This document shows, piece after piece, positions 44,564-57,200 of a stretch of 64,000 nucleotides of DNA. Source of the stretch: Entomortierella parvispora (Eukaryota; Mortierellomycota; Mortierellomycetes; Mortierellales; Mortierellaceae); NCBI GenBank assembly GCA_963573315.1, contig OY752140.1, positions 496,001 to 560,000 on the forward strand, given 5' to 3'. A program made the position numbers and the translations under genes. Every line of letters starts with the position of its first letter. The stretch's first letter is position 1. The notes under the pieces are model-generated. The model was not told where the DNA came from, searched no databases, and was given only the letters and a program-made list of their open reading frames with translations.

Positions 44564-46231
44564 TTACTCCATGGGAGTAGGACCAGCCGACTTGCGAAGC
44601 TTGTGCGCTCCAATCATCAAACTGCACAAGAGGCCCAGGCCCATGAAAGGGATACAGACATGGAAGGCCGATCGCAACGCCATCATATAAGCCGACAAGA
44701 TCTGGGCCTCCATCTCGGCACCAAACTTGGGAGCCAGGTACGAGTCCGAGATCACCTGGGCCACCTCAGAATTCAAGGCAATCAAAGGTGCGAGATTGTT
44801 CTTGACTCCGTTGTTGAAGACGGTGCCAGCAATAGCGACGCCAAAGACTGAGCCGACCGTGCGGAAGAAAGTGGCGTTGGCAGTGGCGACTGCGATATCC
44901 TTGGTGGCGACCGAGGACTGGATAGCCAGAACTGTGGTCTGCAAGGAGAATCCGATACCAAGACCGATGATGAACAGGAATCCAATCTCCATGCCACGGC
45001 CCGACTCAACCGTGAGGAGAGACAAGAGACCGGTGCCAATGGTGGCAAGAGTGAGTCCGATCCAGATGAAGGGGCGGTACTGACCCCACTTGGTGACCAA
45101 GAAACCAGAGCCAATCGAAGCCATCAACAGGCCAACAACCAAGGGCAACAACTCGAGACCTGCAGAAGTAGCGGTTTCTTGACGGACAACCTGGAAGTAC
45201 AAGGGCATGAAGAACATGATGCTAAAGAATCCCATGCCCAAGAAGAAACAGGTGGCAAAGACGGCGCAGTTGGTACGGGTGGCAAAGAGGCGGAAGGGGA
45301 TGATGGGCTCGGCGGCCTGCTTCCACTCGATGAGCAAGAACAAACCAAGGACAACGACACCGGCACAGAACATGCCAATGACAATACCCGAGTTCCAGGC
45401 GTAGGTCGAACCACCCCAGTTCAAAGGCAAGAGAATCAAGACAAGACCGCTGATCAAGGTCAAGGCACCCAAGAAATCGACGCGGCCAATCTTTTCCTTG
45501 AGCGAACCCATGGCGTGGGGCAAGTGCAAGACCTTGATGACGGTGATGATGGTAATGACACCAATGGGCAAGTTGATGAAGAAGGCCCAGCGCCAAGAGG
45601 CCTTGTCAACAAAGACACCGCCGAGAAGAGGACCGATGACAGAAGAGAAACCAAAGACGGATCCAATGATACCCTGGTACTTGCCACGATCGCGGAGGGA
45701 GACAAGATCGGTGATGATGATCATGACAGTGCTCATGATGCCGGCAGCACCGACACCAGCAACACCGCGAGCGACAATTATCCAGGTCATGTTCTGAGCA
45801 GCACCGCAGAGAGCAGAGCCGACCAAGAAGACAGTGATGGCAAACAGGAAGGTGGCTTTGCGGCCAAAGATATCACATCCCTTTCCGTACATAGGCTGGA
45901 AAGAGGTCGAGGTGAGGAGGTAGGCTGTGGTAACCCAAGGGATATCGCGAAGGGAATTGAATTCATTGGCAATCTTGGTGGTGCAGACCGAGACGATGGT
46001 CTGATCGAGGGACGACAGGAAGACTCCAAGCATGAGACCAACAAAGACAACCATGAGCTCGCGGAAGGGAAGGGTGACTACTTCTTGATCCATGATCAGA
46101 GGAGGACCAGGGTCGAGTTGACCGTTGGTGTTGACGGTTTGGCTTGAAGCGATGGAGACGGTGTCGAGGACGATGGCAGAGTCGTTAGCGACCTTCTCTA
46201 CGACAACTGTGGTGCTTTCTACAGAGGTCAT
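44564..46231 (-). CDS. MFS drug/proton antiporter, DHA2-like (14 TM), right copy
   Basis: Intronless, 555 residues, protein identical to the left copy (32412-34079) in every residue compared, with the same D, A and C motifs (SSLDQTIVSV, GKGCDIFGRK, GPLLGG). The few CDS differences are silent and lie close together near the 3' half (about 44840-44892). Because the whole upstream region and TATA box are copied too, both genes should be expressed alike, doubling dosage. Substrate unknown. Confidence 0.95.
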   Translation of the reverse strand: MTSVESTTVVVEKVANDSAIVLDTVSIASSQTVNTNGQLDPGPPLIMDQEVVTLPFRELMVVFVGLMLGVFLSSLDQTIVSVCTTKIANEFNSLRDIPWVTTAYLLTSTSFQPMYGKGCDIFGRKATFLFAITVFLVGSALCGAAQNMTWIIVARGVAGVGAAGIMSTVMIIITDLVSLRDRGKYQGIIGSVFGFSSVIGPLLGGVFVDKASWRWAFFINLPIGVITIITVIKVLHLPHAMGSLKEKIGRVDFLGALTLISGLVLILLPLNWGGSTYAWNSGIVIGMFCAGVVVLGLFLLIEWKQAAEPIIPFRLFATRTNCAVFATCFFLGMGFFSIMFFMPLYFQVVRQETATSAGLELLPLVVGLLMASIGSGFLVTKWGQYRPFIWIGLTLATIGTGLLSLLTVESGRGMEIGFLFIIGLGIGFSLQTTVLAIQSSVATKDIAVATANATFFRTVGSVFGVAIAGTVFNNGVKNNLAPLIALNSEVAQVISDSYLAPKFGAEMEAQILSAYMMALRSAFHVCIPFMGLGLLCSLMIGAHKLRKSAGPTPME

Positions 46232-46424
46232 TGTGATAGGGTTGTGGATGTGAAAGAGTGTTCCTGATGTTGACTATATTAGAGGGAGTGATGCGGAGCA
46301 AGCAATTGAAGGTCCAAGATCGGGGGATATCTATCTGCGAGTGTGGGTGAGGAAGCGAATGTGAGCGAGAAAGAGCAAGAGAAGAATGAGGATGGAGAGA
46401 GAAGGTAGGGTGTGGGGGCAGTTC

Positions 46425-46432
46425 CTTTTATA
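46425..46432 (-). promoter_or_regulatory. TATA box of MFS gene, right copy
   Basis: TATAAAAG on the minus strand, 194 bases upstream of the ATG at 46231, identical in position to the left copy. Confidence 0.5.
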
Positions 46433-47600
46433 CAAATCTCGCGTGGATGGAATCTCTATTATTCCGGAGGCCCGCTCAGGGCAGGTTTTGAAGGGGCGAG
46501 ATCTGACCAATGATGCAGAGAAATTTGTCCGCACAGCTCAGGTCGACGACCAAAAACCTGAATGTGAGAGACAAAGGAGAAAAAATTCCTAATTAAAGAC
46601 GCGCGCTGCAACAGAGCCAAAAAAGGATCTCAACGTCCCTCCAAGGGCCGTGAGCTGCTGGAGAATGTATATCCGCAATAGAGTTGCTGTGGCACTCTTG
46701 TCCTTTTCCCTTTTTTGCTCTGTCATCCTCTTGCCTCTGTGTGCGCCTCCTCTGATGTCAACCCTGGCTGTTGGCGAACAAACGAAAAAAAAAAACATTC
46801 TAGCCCGCGGCTTCTGTTTCTTCCAGTCTTTTTCTCAATGACGGCCATAGATTGACGGCCATAGATTGTCGTCCCTCTTATGTTCCTCCTATGTAATGAT
46901 CTACATCCTGGTCAGCCTGGGCCTGTCCTGTCTCTGTCATCCTCCCTCCGCACTCCAGCTGAGCTGTCCTCTCCCCAAAGACCTTCAAAGGAAATCGGTG
47001 TCAGTTGCGTGGCCCAATGAGTCGTCGACCTCTTTGAATTGAAACACCTCAGGGCGCCAGCTTCCATTTTCGTGGAGTTTGAAGACGCATACCACAAACG
47101 TGCGAAAGCAGATCAGCCCTCTGTTATCTTGTCATCTTATTATCTCGACTCGACACGGAAGCATGGTATTACCTCGGAAGGCCCTAGAGCTTACCCGTCC
47201 AGAGGTACATGCGACCCCAATTGGTGAACAAAGTTGTATTGGCGTGCCAAGCAGACGTGTAGGCGTGTCCAACCTCTTTAGTCATCGCAGAACAAAAGTC
47301 ATCGCAAAACAAAAGCAGGGTATTGAAACTATTGAATGAAAAGACAGAGATGATGAATAATGAATGGACTTGACACTCTGCGTCATCAATAGTACCCCAC
47401 CCTCATCTGGGCAAACAATGGCCACAGGACGTCCACAGGAAATTGGCCAAAAGTCCAAAAATCTCAAGATGATTCGCTTTGGCGGTGCGGGACAGATGTT
47501 TTGCCGGCCAATTTTACTGGCGGGAATTATATTCCCTTACGCGGTTCACTATTCTGACACCGGGATCTTCGGCCCATGGAGAATGACAATGTCCAACTGG

Positions 47601-48291
47601 ACTTCTCGCGTTCCGTTGTGTGCCTGGACACCCCATCGTACCTGTGGATCGAGCTCATTTTAAGCTCTCCACCCCTGCTGTCAGCATGTCCACTAGACCC
47701 CTCTTCCTCTTAATGACACCTACCATTGCACCATAAGCGCGCGCGCTGACACTCCTTTCTCAACTCAACCCTTGTTCCCTCCGAGTCGATCGTGTCAAAG
47801 TAGGACGGACTACCAAGCTCATCAAGTTGTAAACATAGGTAAGCGATGGCACACAACACGTTCTATCTGTCAAGAGAAAGAAAACTATTGACGCTCAGTT
47901 GGAACCTAAACTTCTTTGACAACTCCTTTGCCTTCGCGGAGGATATCCTTTTCGCCTTCTTGTTTATCCCATGTGTTCATATCTGACCAGTGGCTGTGGT
48001 AGTAAATTTCAAGCGTCATTCTCTGATCTGAACACCCTCAGTTCAGCCCTTCTGTCTCTTTCATTCTGTCGATTATCACTCTTTTATGAACGTCCATATT
48101 TGTTATTATTCTTGGATCCACTATGAATGCATAGGGAAACTGCATCCTCTGTTCAATAAAGCCACCACCCCCTTTCCCAGTTCTGGCCTTTTGGTTATTG
48201 GAGTTTTTTCTAGACTGTCGAGCCGAGGTTGACATATGAAGGTAGAATGAGGGGATTCAAATGCAGGTGTGAAAAGAAGACAAAGATATCT
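47601..48291. other. Intergenic region outside the right arm
   Basis: No gene, no mobile-element protein and no terminal repeat recognised; holds the 3' flank of the Cid1-like gene. Confidence 0.5.
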
Positions 48292-49865
48292 TCAAACAAC
48301 TTTGTAAGGTTGTTTTGTTGTCAGTATCGCTTCCAGCCCACGTCCATCCCTCAGGGCTTGAACCGCAGCTTGAAACTCGTGTCGAATAAACTTCATCATG
48401 TCTTCCTTTGCGCCCGCAACATTCAAATCCAGAATGAATGGATCTTCAACCACGAATGCGTGTCGGGCCCAACTTGGACACACACTGTCCCTCGTCACGA
48501 CTCCGCCGCACCTGACGCTGACACACGAGGTTGCATATTCAAACTTGGAGCCATAAAACTCCAAAAAACCCAAGAACAACTCGCCGAGCGACATGCTATT
48601 TCGTGGAACGATCGGCCGAATTCTCGAGGGATCAGTGAACGCGACATTGACCAACTGTGTTCCACCATATGGACCTGGATTTGGAACGTTGTGGGGGATC
48701 AAGTGCGGATCTTGAAGGCAGGGTAAAACCGGTAGGAGGAGCGTCTGCAAGTAAGAAATGGCCATGAGAGTGTAACAATAACTGCTGAGGGATCCAAGCT
48801 CTGGAGAGTTGATGCCTCGTGCCTTCACAAAAGCCTTGAGAACGTAGAGAAAAGTTCGGACTCGTTCATCGATTCGGACATAGGATTCAATCATTCGAGT
48901 GTTGTAGAGCCCTGCGTATTGTCCATAGTTCAGGTCAACTTTGAGGCCTGTCTTCTGATCAGAGAATTTGAGGATCGGCACGCGTGCTCCCTGTATGGCC
49001 TCCACATCCTTCATGCTGTCTGGTGATTTTTGATGATGTTGATGATGTTGTTTTCGTCCAAGAGTGGGTGAGTAGGTGTTGTTGTTGCCAATGCGCCATA
49101 GAGTAAGAGCGAAGAGAGAAAGAAAGAAGATGGGTCAGCAACAAAATACAGTAGACATTGAGTGTCCTGCTTGTTCATCGTAGGACGGGGTCTTAGTAAA
49201 ACATCGTTGAGATCATTCTTCCTCTTGCTCCACAAGCACGCGCCAGCCTTTTCTACCCTCTTCCCTACCCCGACTAGCAGAATATAAGACTTACATCGTT
49301 GGAAGAGTGTCTTCAGCACGTAGAGGTCCCGGTAACGGCCAGGTGCATTCATCTCGTGATCCTGATCTTGCAATGCTGGAAGAATGACAAGGTCCAAATC
49401 GCTTGAATCAGTTCCCAGCCCTGATGCGTATGAGCTATTTACATGGACAAAGGCGTAGATGGTCAGATTCTCTTGCATTTGAATCGCATTTCTTCGTTCA
49501 TGAGCTATAATGCGCAACGGGACGCTGTATACCCAAAGCACTCGACCTTGGCCTCCTTGGGCCACTCTGTATTCAAGATCCCCTGAACGCGCGCTACTAA
49601 GGCGTCCCGGAGCTGTTTTCCTTCTGGCGTGATTGCGAGGGCCTTGGTTGGGGGAAGTACAATAGCAATACAATCCATCTGGTGTGAGAGCACTCTTCTT
49701 TTACGTTTCCATTCAAGAACAGACAGGCATAGATAGACCTGGAGGTATAAACCTGGTATTTACCTCTGCGAGACTGGACATGTCCTCAGTCAACTGCTGG
49801 ATGTGTGGTGGAGGGGGTGGAAGTACGGAGCCGTTGGCGATGACTGCAGCTGAAGTTGTGATCAT
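48292..49865 (-). CDS. Cid1-type non-canonical poly(A)/poly(U) polymerase
   Basis: RNA nucleotidyltransferase of the Cid1/TUTase group, which adds U or A to RNA 3' ends. Four exons: 49865-49764, 49678-49533, 49434-49295 and 49019-48292; 371 residues, phases consistent. The catalytic signature is complete: GSYASGLGTDSSDLDLVI with Gly83-Ser84 and metal-binding Asp95 and Asp97, and the third Asp in TGLKVDLNYG (Asp158). GLYNTRMIESYVRIDERVR and the PAP-associated segment NSMSLGELFLGFLEFYGSKF follow. No RNA-recognition motif or zinc finger is seen, as in yeast-type cytoplasmic Cid1. The start MITTSAAVIANG opens with a proline run; the shorter start MSSLAE is also possible. U versus A preference cannot be read from the sequence by eye. 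Confidence 0.88.
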
Positions 49866-52118
49866 TGTCGCGTGTGTAACTTTCTAAAGGGGAGGGTGCA
49901 GGGCTGGGTTGTGGGTTGTGGAAATGAACAAGGGGGGTGGGGGAACAAAAGGAAGCAAGTGAACAAAGAAAGGAATGAAGGAAGAAATGAAAGGAAGGAA
50001 GGAAGGAGAAAAGGGAAAGAGAGGACAAAAGGAAAGAGAGATGCATTGATCTTCGCTCTGCTGTGCACTCAACCCTTTCATGATGGGTCATGCGAGCCAC
50101 TGGCTCGGTCGGTCGCTCTTTCTTTGTCCTTGGATGCGCCATGCTGCACCTGCTCGCACCTAATAATCCATTGATCCTTCTCTGCCCTCCTTCGCCCGTC
50201 CTCTGTTGTTGGAGACACAAAGCAAGTTGCTCAATAGACACTACAGGACGAGCCCCAACTGTCATGCAAAAAAATAGAAAGGTGATCTTCCTAAAAAAAA
50301 GTAGGGGGTGTCGGGGGGGTTGCACAGGGGATGAGCAGCAGGGCGAATGGCAGGCCTTGGAACAACCAATAAACAAAAACACCATGCGCCTTGCATGCAT
50401 CTCGACCAACACGTTCCTAATCAGCAAAGGCCCTGTGTTCATGTTCGCAAATGAAGGTGGTCCTTGGGAAGAAGCTACCGGCTGCCTTCATGTTGTTCGT
50501 CCTCCCGAGGCTTTTGCCCCGCGGCAGAAAAAAAAAAGAAAAGAAAAGAAAAGAACAAAAAAAAAAAAGTAGTCTACAGCACTGGCATGCGCGTGGACAG
50601 AACTGCACTGCCGTGCATGTGGGCATGATGCATGGACTACCGAGGGGGGTGTAAAGGGCGTGGCAAGAACGAGGCCGAGGATCGAAAATAGAGCCCAAGC
50701 CTGAGGACTGCATGCCGTCATACTGGACCGTATTCTTTCTCTGTCCCGTCTGCAACGTGCCTTTCTGTGTGTGTGTCTGTCTGTCCGCTGCCGCAGGGAG
50801 ATCTCAAGAGGCAGACACGGGTTTGGTGGCAACGTGAATGGCTCGGTTGGTGACAACTGACCGGTTGGCTGGGCATGACTGGCCCCCGGGAATAAGAGGA
50901 GGCAACAGCGCGGATGACAAGCTGTGTTTGCTGTGCTTAGTCGGTAATCGACCAGCCTTGTTCAGCGGCAACAATCTCTGTCAAAGAAGCCAACAGACCC
51001 GTACCATCCTCCACCCCTTTCCTCTCCCCCCTTGATTTCCAGCTCCACCCCCTCGAGCTGAAGTGCTTGTCCCAGCGAGACCGACAGCGCAGTCTGGTCT
51101 TTACTCTTCACAAGTGTCCTCTCCGTGGACGCGTTGTTCTGAGCCCTCAGCCCTGCGCAACCACCCCCTTTGAGTATGGGTCCTGTAGACAGATTGCATT
51201 AGGAAAGACAGCGTTTAACTATTCTCCGCGACCAACTTGGTGCACTATGGCTACTGTATTGAGAACACTAGTCGAAAAAGACCTGCCCAGACGCAATGAT
51301 GTCGTTCTATGTGGGAGTACAAGAGGATCCTTCCATCCCGCCAGTTTTGTTTTGTTACCCACAAGGACAGAGGTGGCAAGAAAGGGAATAGGATGTCCTT
51401 TTTTTTCAAACAAACCCCCTTGAATCTGCAAGGACTCGCAAAGGTGTCACACACACGCACACTCACCCAGGCGGTGACCGAATGCAATGTAACCCACCCC
51501 GTTTGTTGTTTTCTGTTGAGGGAAGGCCAGAAAAGACATCTCAAACACGGCGGGTTCGCCAACAGCGCGGGTTGACAGATCATGATTGTGAGCACATCCG
51601 CCCAGCAGCACTGGTGGTGCATGGCATGGCATGGCATGGCATGCAAAACTTTCTCCAAGTGACCTTGGGAACTCTTATATTTTTTGTGCCCGTGTCGCAC
51701 CCCCCTCCTCCTCACTCACCTCGCTCCCTCATCTTGAAACGAGGCACACACTTCTGTCTACATCCCTTGTTTGTCTTCCTGGCTGTTTGACAAGTGTCGT
51801 TTGTTCTTCCCTTCCTTCCTGCCTTGCCTTCATCCTCGTTCTCTTCTCTGTCCTCTCTCCCCACCTTCTTCTCAATCCCTATCTCCACCATCCTGAATAC
51901 ACGTAACCCGTCGCTTTACCCTTCCTGCCTTGACACCTCCGTTCAGCCCGCTCTCTCTCTCTCTCTTCATTGTCTACCTTTGAGCCACTCCCTCTCCCTC
52001 TCTCTCTCTCCCTCTTCTGTCGTTGTTCAAGTCGTCTGTTAGTCCGATTTAGTCCTACTTTGTGTTCATCAATTGAAAAGATCTCCCATCTGTGTCAGTA
52101 TTGATTCATATTTACTTT
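49866..52118. other. Long divergent intergenic region (Cid1-like / Bni4-like)
   Basis: 2.25 kb with no supportable gene. Simple sequence includes purine-rich GAAGGAAG tracts (49970-50040), an A-rich stretch near 50525-50570, and a CATGG tandem repeat at about 51622-51641. The last 300 bases are CT-rich and probably the promoter/leader of the Bni4-like gene. Confidence 0.5.
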
Positions 52119-53712
52119 ATGGCGGATACTTTGACTTCAAGATCTGGCCATCATTCAAACGCCACCATAATCTCCGCCACCATGAACACCGACTCTGACA
52201 AGTCGCTCATTCGCACAGGATGTTCGTCTGGTGAAGTTTACTTGCATTCAGACTCTTCTGCTCCAAATTATTCCACCTCTTTCCTCTCGCAACATCATCA
52301 TCAACAACAACAACAGCAGCAGCAGCACCGGAAGGAGGAACCCTGTTCTTCCCAATATTATTATCAGAGCCTTCTTCCGCCGATCATTCCAGAAATTGGA
52401 GACGACAGGGACAGCCTGGAAAATTCGTCAAGCAAGGGTTTTGCACAGGATACCTTGAATTCATTCGACCAGATTGCGGCACCACATCAGGTCCAGCAGC
52501 AGCAGCAGCAACAGTTGCCACAGAGACCACATCTGTCGACCGAATCGCTTTTGGAAAGGGAACCATTATCGTTGTCTTTAACGAAGCCCTCCTCCCCTTC
52601 GTTGTCGACTCCCATCTTGGCTTCCTACTCCTCTCCTATCTCTTCCTGTCCAACTTCGCCTTCATCTACTTTTTCCCTTGTTCCTTTCTCTCCCTTCTCC
52701 GCCCCCTCCGCCTCCTCCTCCTCCTCCACCTCCACCTCCTCCTTCTCTCCCATCTCCTCAAATATGAACATGCCTACCACATCAGCAGCCCCTGAGATCC
52801 ATAGGACGGTGGTCTCAGTCCCGACCACCAGTTGCGAGAGAGAATCCGTATCGCAGATCCACCTCCCTGCAGATTGGACCTCTCCTACAACAAGAACCGC
52901 GACCATTTTTAAAGGGAAGATAAGCGTAAGGGAGGAGTTAGAAAAAGAAGAACAAGGGGTAACGGATACAGTTACTATAACCTCCCTGCTGGACCCTTGT
53001 CCATCTACTCTACCGACAAATCCAACGATGGCAACTCCTGCTGTGGTTCCTGTTCTCCCGCCTATGGAGTACAACTGTTATTATAGCCTGGATGCAGTCG
53101 CTCTGGGTACCAAGACGGCAGGTCAGAGTGGCAATCTTGTTAATGAGAACCACAACGTCCAGCTGGATCCGATCATGACCGGTATCACTGCTGCCAACGC
53201 CGGTACTGGCGCGATCACCTCCATTGTCTCCAGCGGGGTGGTCGCTCCGGCCCTTTCACTCCAGTATTTACTCCAGGAGTTGAAGGCGGAAGAGAACGGG
53301 GGCGTGTCTCCAACTACGTCCATGATGCTCTTGTCCATTGACTCCAGACAACGTCCAATGTCTTCTATGGAATACGCTGAAGGTATTGAGAGCACTCTGT
53401 CCCAAAGAAAAAAAATATTACGCGACGGACGCGTTTTTGCGTGATCCCCCACAAAACCAAAAGTTCTTTTTTTATCGTGTGTGCTTGTGCTTTTTTCTCT
53501 CTGTTCTTGCAAACGTTCACTTGCCTAAAAAAAACATTGCTTTCTTCTTGTATTTTCCATTTTCATAGCCTGGCTCACAGCTTCCACTCTCACTCCTCCT
53601 TCACTGAACTCCAACGCTGGCAGCCGTCGACCATCTGCAGATTCTACCACCGGTCGTGAACAACAAACTCCTCTTAGTCCTCCTGCTCCTCCTTCACAAA
53701 ATCATCATTATC

Positions 53713-53758
<46 letters not shown>

Positions 53759-56402
53759 CAATACGCAACCAATGACTCTACCACTTGTCCATACACGTCT
53801 CTCTGCCGATCAACAAACTATTCATCCTCTTCAACTTGCACCCCCCAATGACTTCTCACGACCTTCCTTCAATACCTTCGGTTCTTCATCTTCAGAGTCT
53901 CTTTGCTCTCAAGTAGGAGCCATTCTAGAGACATCTTCCACCTTTCAAAGCGAGTCTCGGTCCTCTTCAAGAAGACATAGCATGCAATACCAGCAGCCTT
54001 TGTCCGTAGCAGGTTTCCCACAACCGGTCATCCGCAAAAAGACTTCGTTTGCTTCCAAGATCCGAAGTGTCTTCAAGCCCACATCCTCCAAGGACAGTAA
54101 TGAAATATTGAACACAGAGATGTTACAGCAATTGCAGGTGTTGGAACAAGTCATGTCCATGGCCGCCCAAGTCGAAGGCACGAGAAGCGACTGCGGTTCG
54201 AACTACGCAGACGATGACTTTCCAGGCAAACTGATGATGGGGAATGGAGCCGAATTGTCATTGATGACGCCTTCTCCGTCTCTTCCGCCTTCCATTCGGT
54301 CTTCGAAGTTGGAGGAACAGCACCGGGGTTCAGTCTCGTCTTCGAGTTCGAGTGAAACATCCTTGTCGGCAGACAGCCCTGGCGGTAGCGACCCCGCAGG
54401 TGGATATCAAAGCCCTCCCTCACCTTTGAGCTCGCCCGAGCTGTCACCGGCAGGATCCCCTAAACTAAAGTCCATCCAGCCCAGCATCTTCACTCAGCAG
54501 CAACAACAACAGCAACAAGTAAACCCACACACGTTCATCTCGTCCGAATCCATTGGACCTCTGGAGGGACCACAACAGCCGTTGCGACAAGAACATCCAC
54601 TGGACCGCCCACTTCCTTTGTCTCCTGCAGCAAAGGCCCAGATGGCCTTGGCACGGGCTCATGGTCAAACGGTCCCTGGCTCGGAGCCTTTCAGTCCCAA
54701 CACAGGCAAGGTTCTGCCTCCCATCCCCTCTTTGGAGAAGCGTCATAGCCTTGAACCAACGCCGACACGGACGGTCAAGAAAAGACTCTCTTTTGCCTCG
54801 ATCACCTCCTTTTTCAACCCCCGCGGAGGCGAAAGCGCGGCTGCAGCTGCTGCCGCGGCCGCGGAAGCTATCAAAAAGAAGCAGCAGCGGTCCTCCTCCG
54901 TTCCTAATGTGGAGCATCCGCTCGTGATCGTCGGCCGACAGATTGCAGGTTTCCAGAGACGGCATTCGTTGAATGATCTTCAAGAGAGTCAAGATGCAGC
55001 TGCTGCTGCCACGGCCGCTGCCGCCTCCGCTGCTGTCGCTGCAGCGGCGGCTGCAAGACGGGCCAATGGTGGCGGCTTGGTCGCCCCTCCATGGGACAAG
55101 GATCTAGTCTCGGCGCACGCGGCTAGAGCTGCTGCTGAGCTCTTGGCCAGTTCGAGGCGATCGACAATGCCCACCATGTCTTGTGTTTCCGTCCAGTCCA
55201 ACGCGACCACAGGGACTTCTAAAGGTGGGAAGGGCAGCCGGAAGCTAGGACTCTTCAGAAGAAGGACCAACAAGAAGAAAAAGACAGACTCTATTCATGG
55301 CGACCATGGCTCGCTCTCCACGGTGTCCGCGGTGGTGGCCGCCAAGCCCTTAAAGTCGGCCATGGTACATCGTCCTGTCCATCGGTCTCCGTCCTTGAAG
55401 AGATCCAACTCTACAGGGAATCGGTCCAGTATATACAGTGTTAATGGATCAAATCAACACATCCTCGGAGGAGCAATGGGGCCAGTCGGGCCAATGGGTC
55501 ATTACCCTCTTCCTCATTATCAACACCAGCCTCTGCTCAGTTTTGCGAACGAAGTAAACACTTGCTCTAGACGTACCTCGGAGGAGAGCTTTCTGAGCCG
55601 CGGGTCCAGCATCGGAGGAACAACGCGTCATCGACGCCAAAGCAGTCTTACGAGCCGACAAGTCAGTCAACAACGAAAGCATCGTTTGTCTGCTCGGTAT
55701 TCCGCTGCAGATATTCACGACTTTGAATTTGAGACCCTGGCCACTCCTCCAACCCCAAGGGTGATTCCTGTCGCGACCAAGGAGACCTTTGAGCATCAGC
55801 AAGACGAGGACGACTACCCACCTGCGAATGTTCTCTCCAGCCAGTCCCGCCGAAGCTCATTCTGCTCCACGCATGGTGGGGATGGTGTGTCGTTTTCGCC
55901 CGCGGGGTCGGGTGATCTTTCATACCACCCTGCTTCGCCACCACGAGAAATGTCGACCCCATCCTCGCCTGGTCCTAACCCGTACGCGAACAACCAACAC
56001 CCAGCCGCGTATCACCCCCAGCATCATTTGAGTCGCCGAAACTCGATCCATCAATGTGAACTTGGCAACGGAGGTGGAAACGGTCTTGTGGTCCCGGTCA
56101 TGCCTTTGTCGGCTGCGCCTCGATTGTCAGTGGATCGGACAGCCATGTTGGAAACGACACCAGTGGCCATTGTCCCCGCAGCGGTGGTTGGGACTGTGGT
56201 GTGCCCTCCTTCGCCTCTGCCAGGAATGATGGTGAACCCCCAGCAACGGTTTTTGCTTCAACAGCAACAGCAGCAGTTGCAGCATCAGCTTCAATTGCAA
56301 CAACAGCAAATGAGGATCCAACAGCAGCTTCAGATGCAGCAACATCATCAGCAGCAGTTCCATCAGCGACAGTTTCAATTGTCTCCTCATAACCCTTACG
56401 CT

Positions 56403-56435
<33 letters not shown>

Positions 56436-57038
56436 CAGCAACAACAGTTTATGAATTCGATGGCGAATCAGACAGCATCTCTTCAGGAATCGACATATGG
56501 TCAGCAGTACTCGTCGTATCCTGCGTACACTTATCAACATGTTTCTCAACAAGCCATGCCTAGTCATCTTTACTACCCCTCCCCTCATCCCCAACAACAA
56601 CAGCTGCAACAGCAACAGCAACAACAACAATACACTCCTCCACCGTCTCATCAATACACGACCCAGACAGCGACTCCTCTCTCAAAATCGCACCCCATGC
56701 CCTCCACCTACTCTGCCAACATGACATCGACATCCTCGTCTTTGTATCCCATCACTTCCAACACTTCAACCACCTCTACCTCTTCTGGCTCGGCTCAATC
56801 GTCTTCGGCCTCAGCTTCGCGACCTGCACGTCAATTGCACTTTTCGTCCGCAAGTCCTCAGATCCATTGGACTTGGACCCCCGATCAATACGACCGCTCG
56901 AGCGATCCTCACATCACGGCCCATCGTCTTACACCTGCAGTTGCCCAAAAGATCAAGCTAGAATTGAACCATTTCAAGAGTCAGGAAATGGCTGTCCATG
57001 AGAGCAGTCGTGTCCACACTCATTTCTTTGTAAATTAA
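52119..57038 (+). CDS. Bni4-like Gln/Ser-rich scaffold protein
   Basis: Very large protein of 1577 residues from two exons, 52119-53382 and 53569-57038 (phase 1 junction, ...MEYAE joined to AWLTAS). Mostly low complexity: Ser/Pro-rich N-terminus, an uninterrupted run of 15 CAA codons at 53712-53756, two Ala-rich stretches, and long Gln runs near 56260-56450 and 56590-56630. Islands such as SFASKIRSVF and RLSFASITSFFNP may be docking motifs. The C-terminal 60 residues are conserved in type: WTPDQYDRSSDPH ... LTPAVAQKIKLELNHFK ... VHESSRVHTHFF, the ending found in Bni4, which tethers protein phosphatase 1 and chitin synthase to septins at the yeast bud neck. LHFSS just before may be a weak RVxF-type PP1 site. 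Assignment rests on that C-terminus. A septin gene is also present in the window. Confidence 0.68.
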
Positions 57039-57200
57039 TAAATGTCTTCTTTTGCATGAACGCGCGTTTGTGATTATGTATTATGAAATGATGGTCGGTT
57101 TCTCATAAATAACTATGGGGTTTTTTCGTTTTCTGTGTTTCTGTTCAAATAAAAAGGTATCTCTGGGAGGGGAGGGGGAAAAAAAACGGACAGACAAAAG

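Larger units (their letters stand above)
44442..47600 (-). repeat. Right arm of 3.16-kb inverted duplication
   Basis: Reverse-complement copy of 31044-34201. Inner end CATG at 44442-44445 and outer end CCAACTGG at 47593-47600. The homology stops abruptly on both sides, with no obvious terminal inverted repeats or target-site duplication at the junctions. 10.24 kb separate the two arms. Confidence 0.95.

Noticed and set aside
49866-52118. Several 60-160 codon open frames in the Cid1-like/Bni4-like divergent region
   Set aside because: All are low-complexity or arise from simple repeats (A-rich, CATGG, GAAGG), without recognisable domains.
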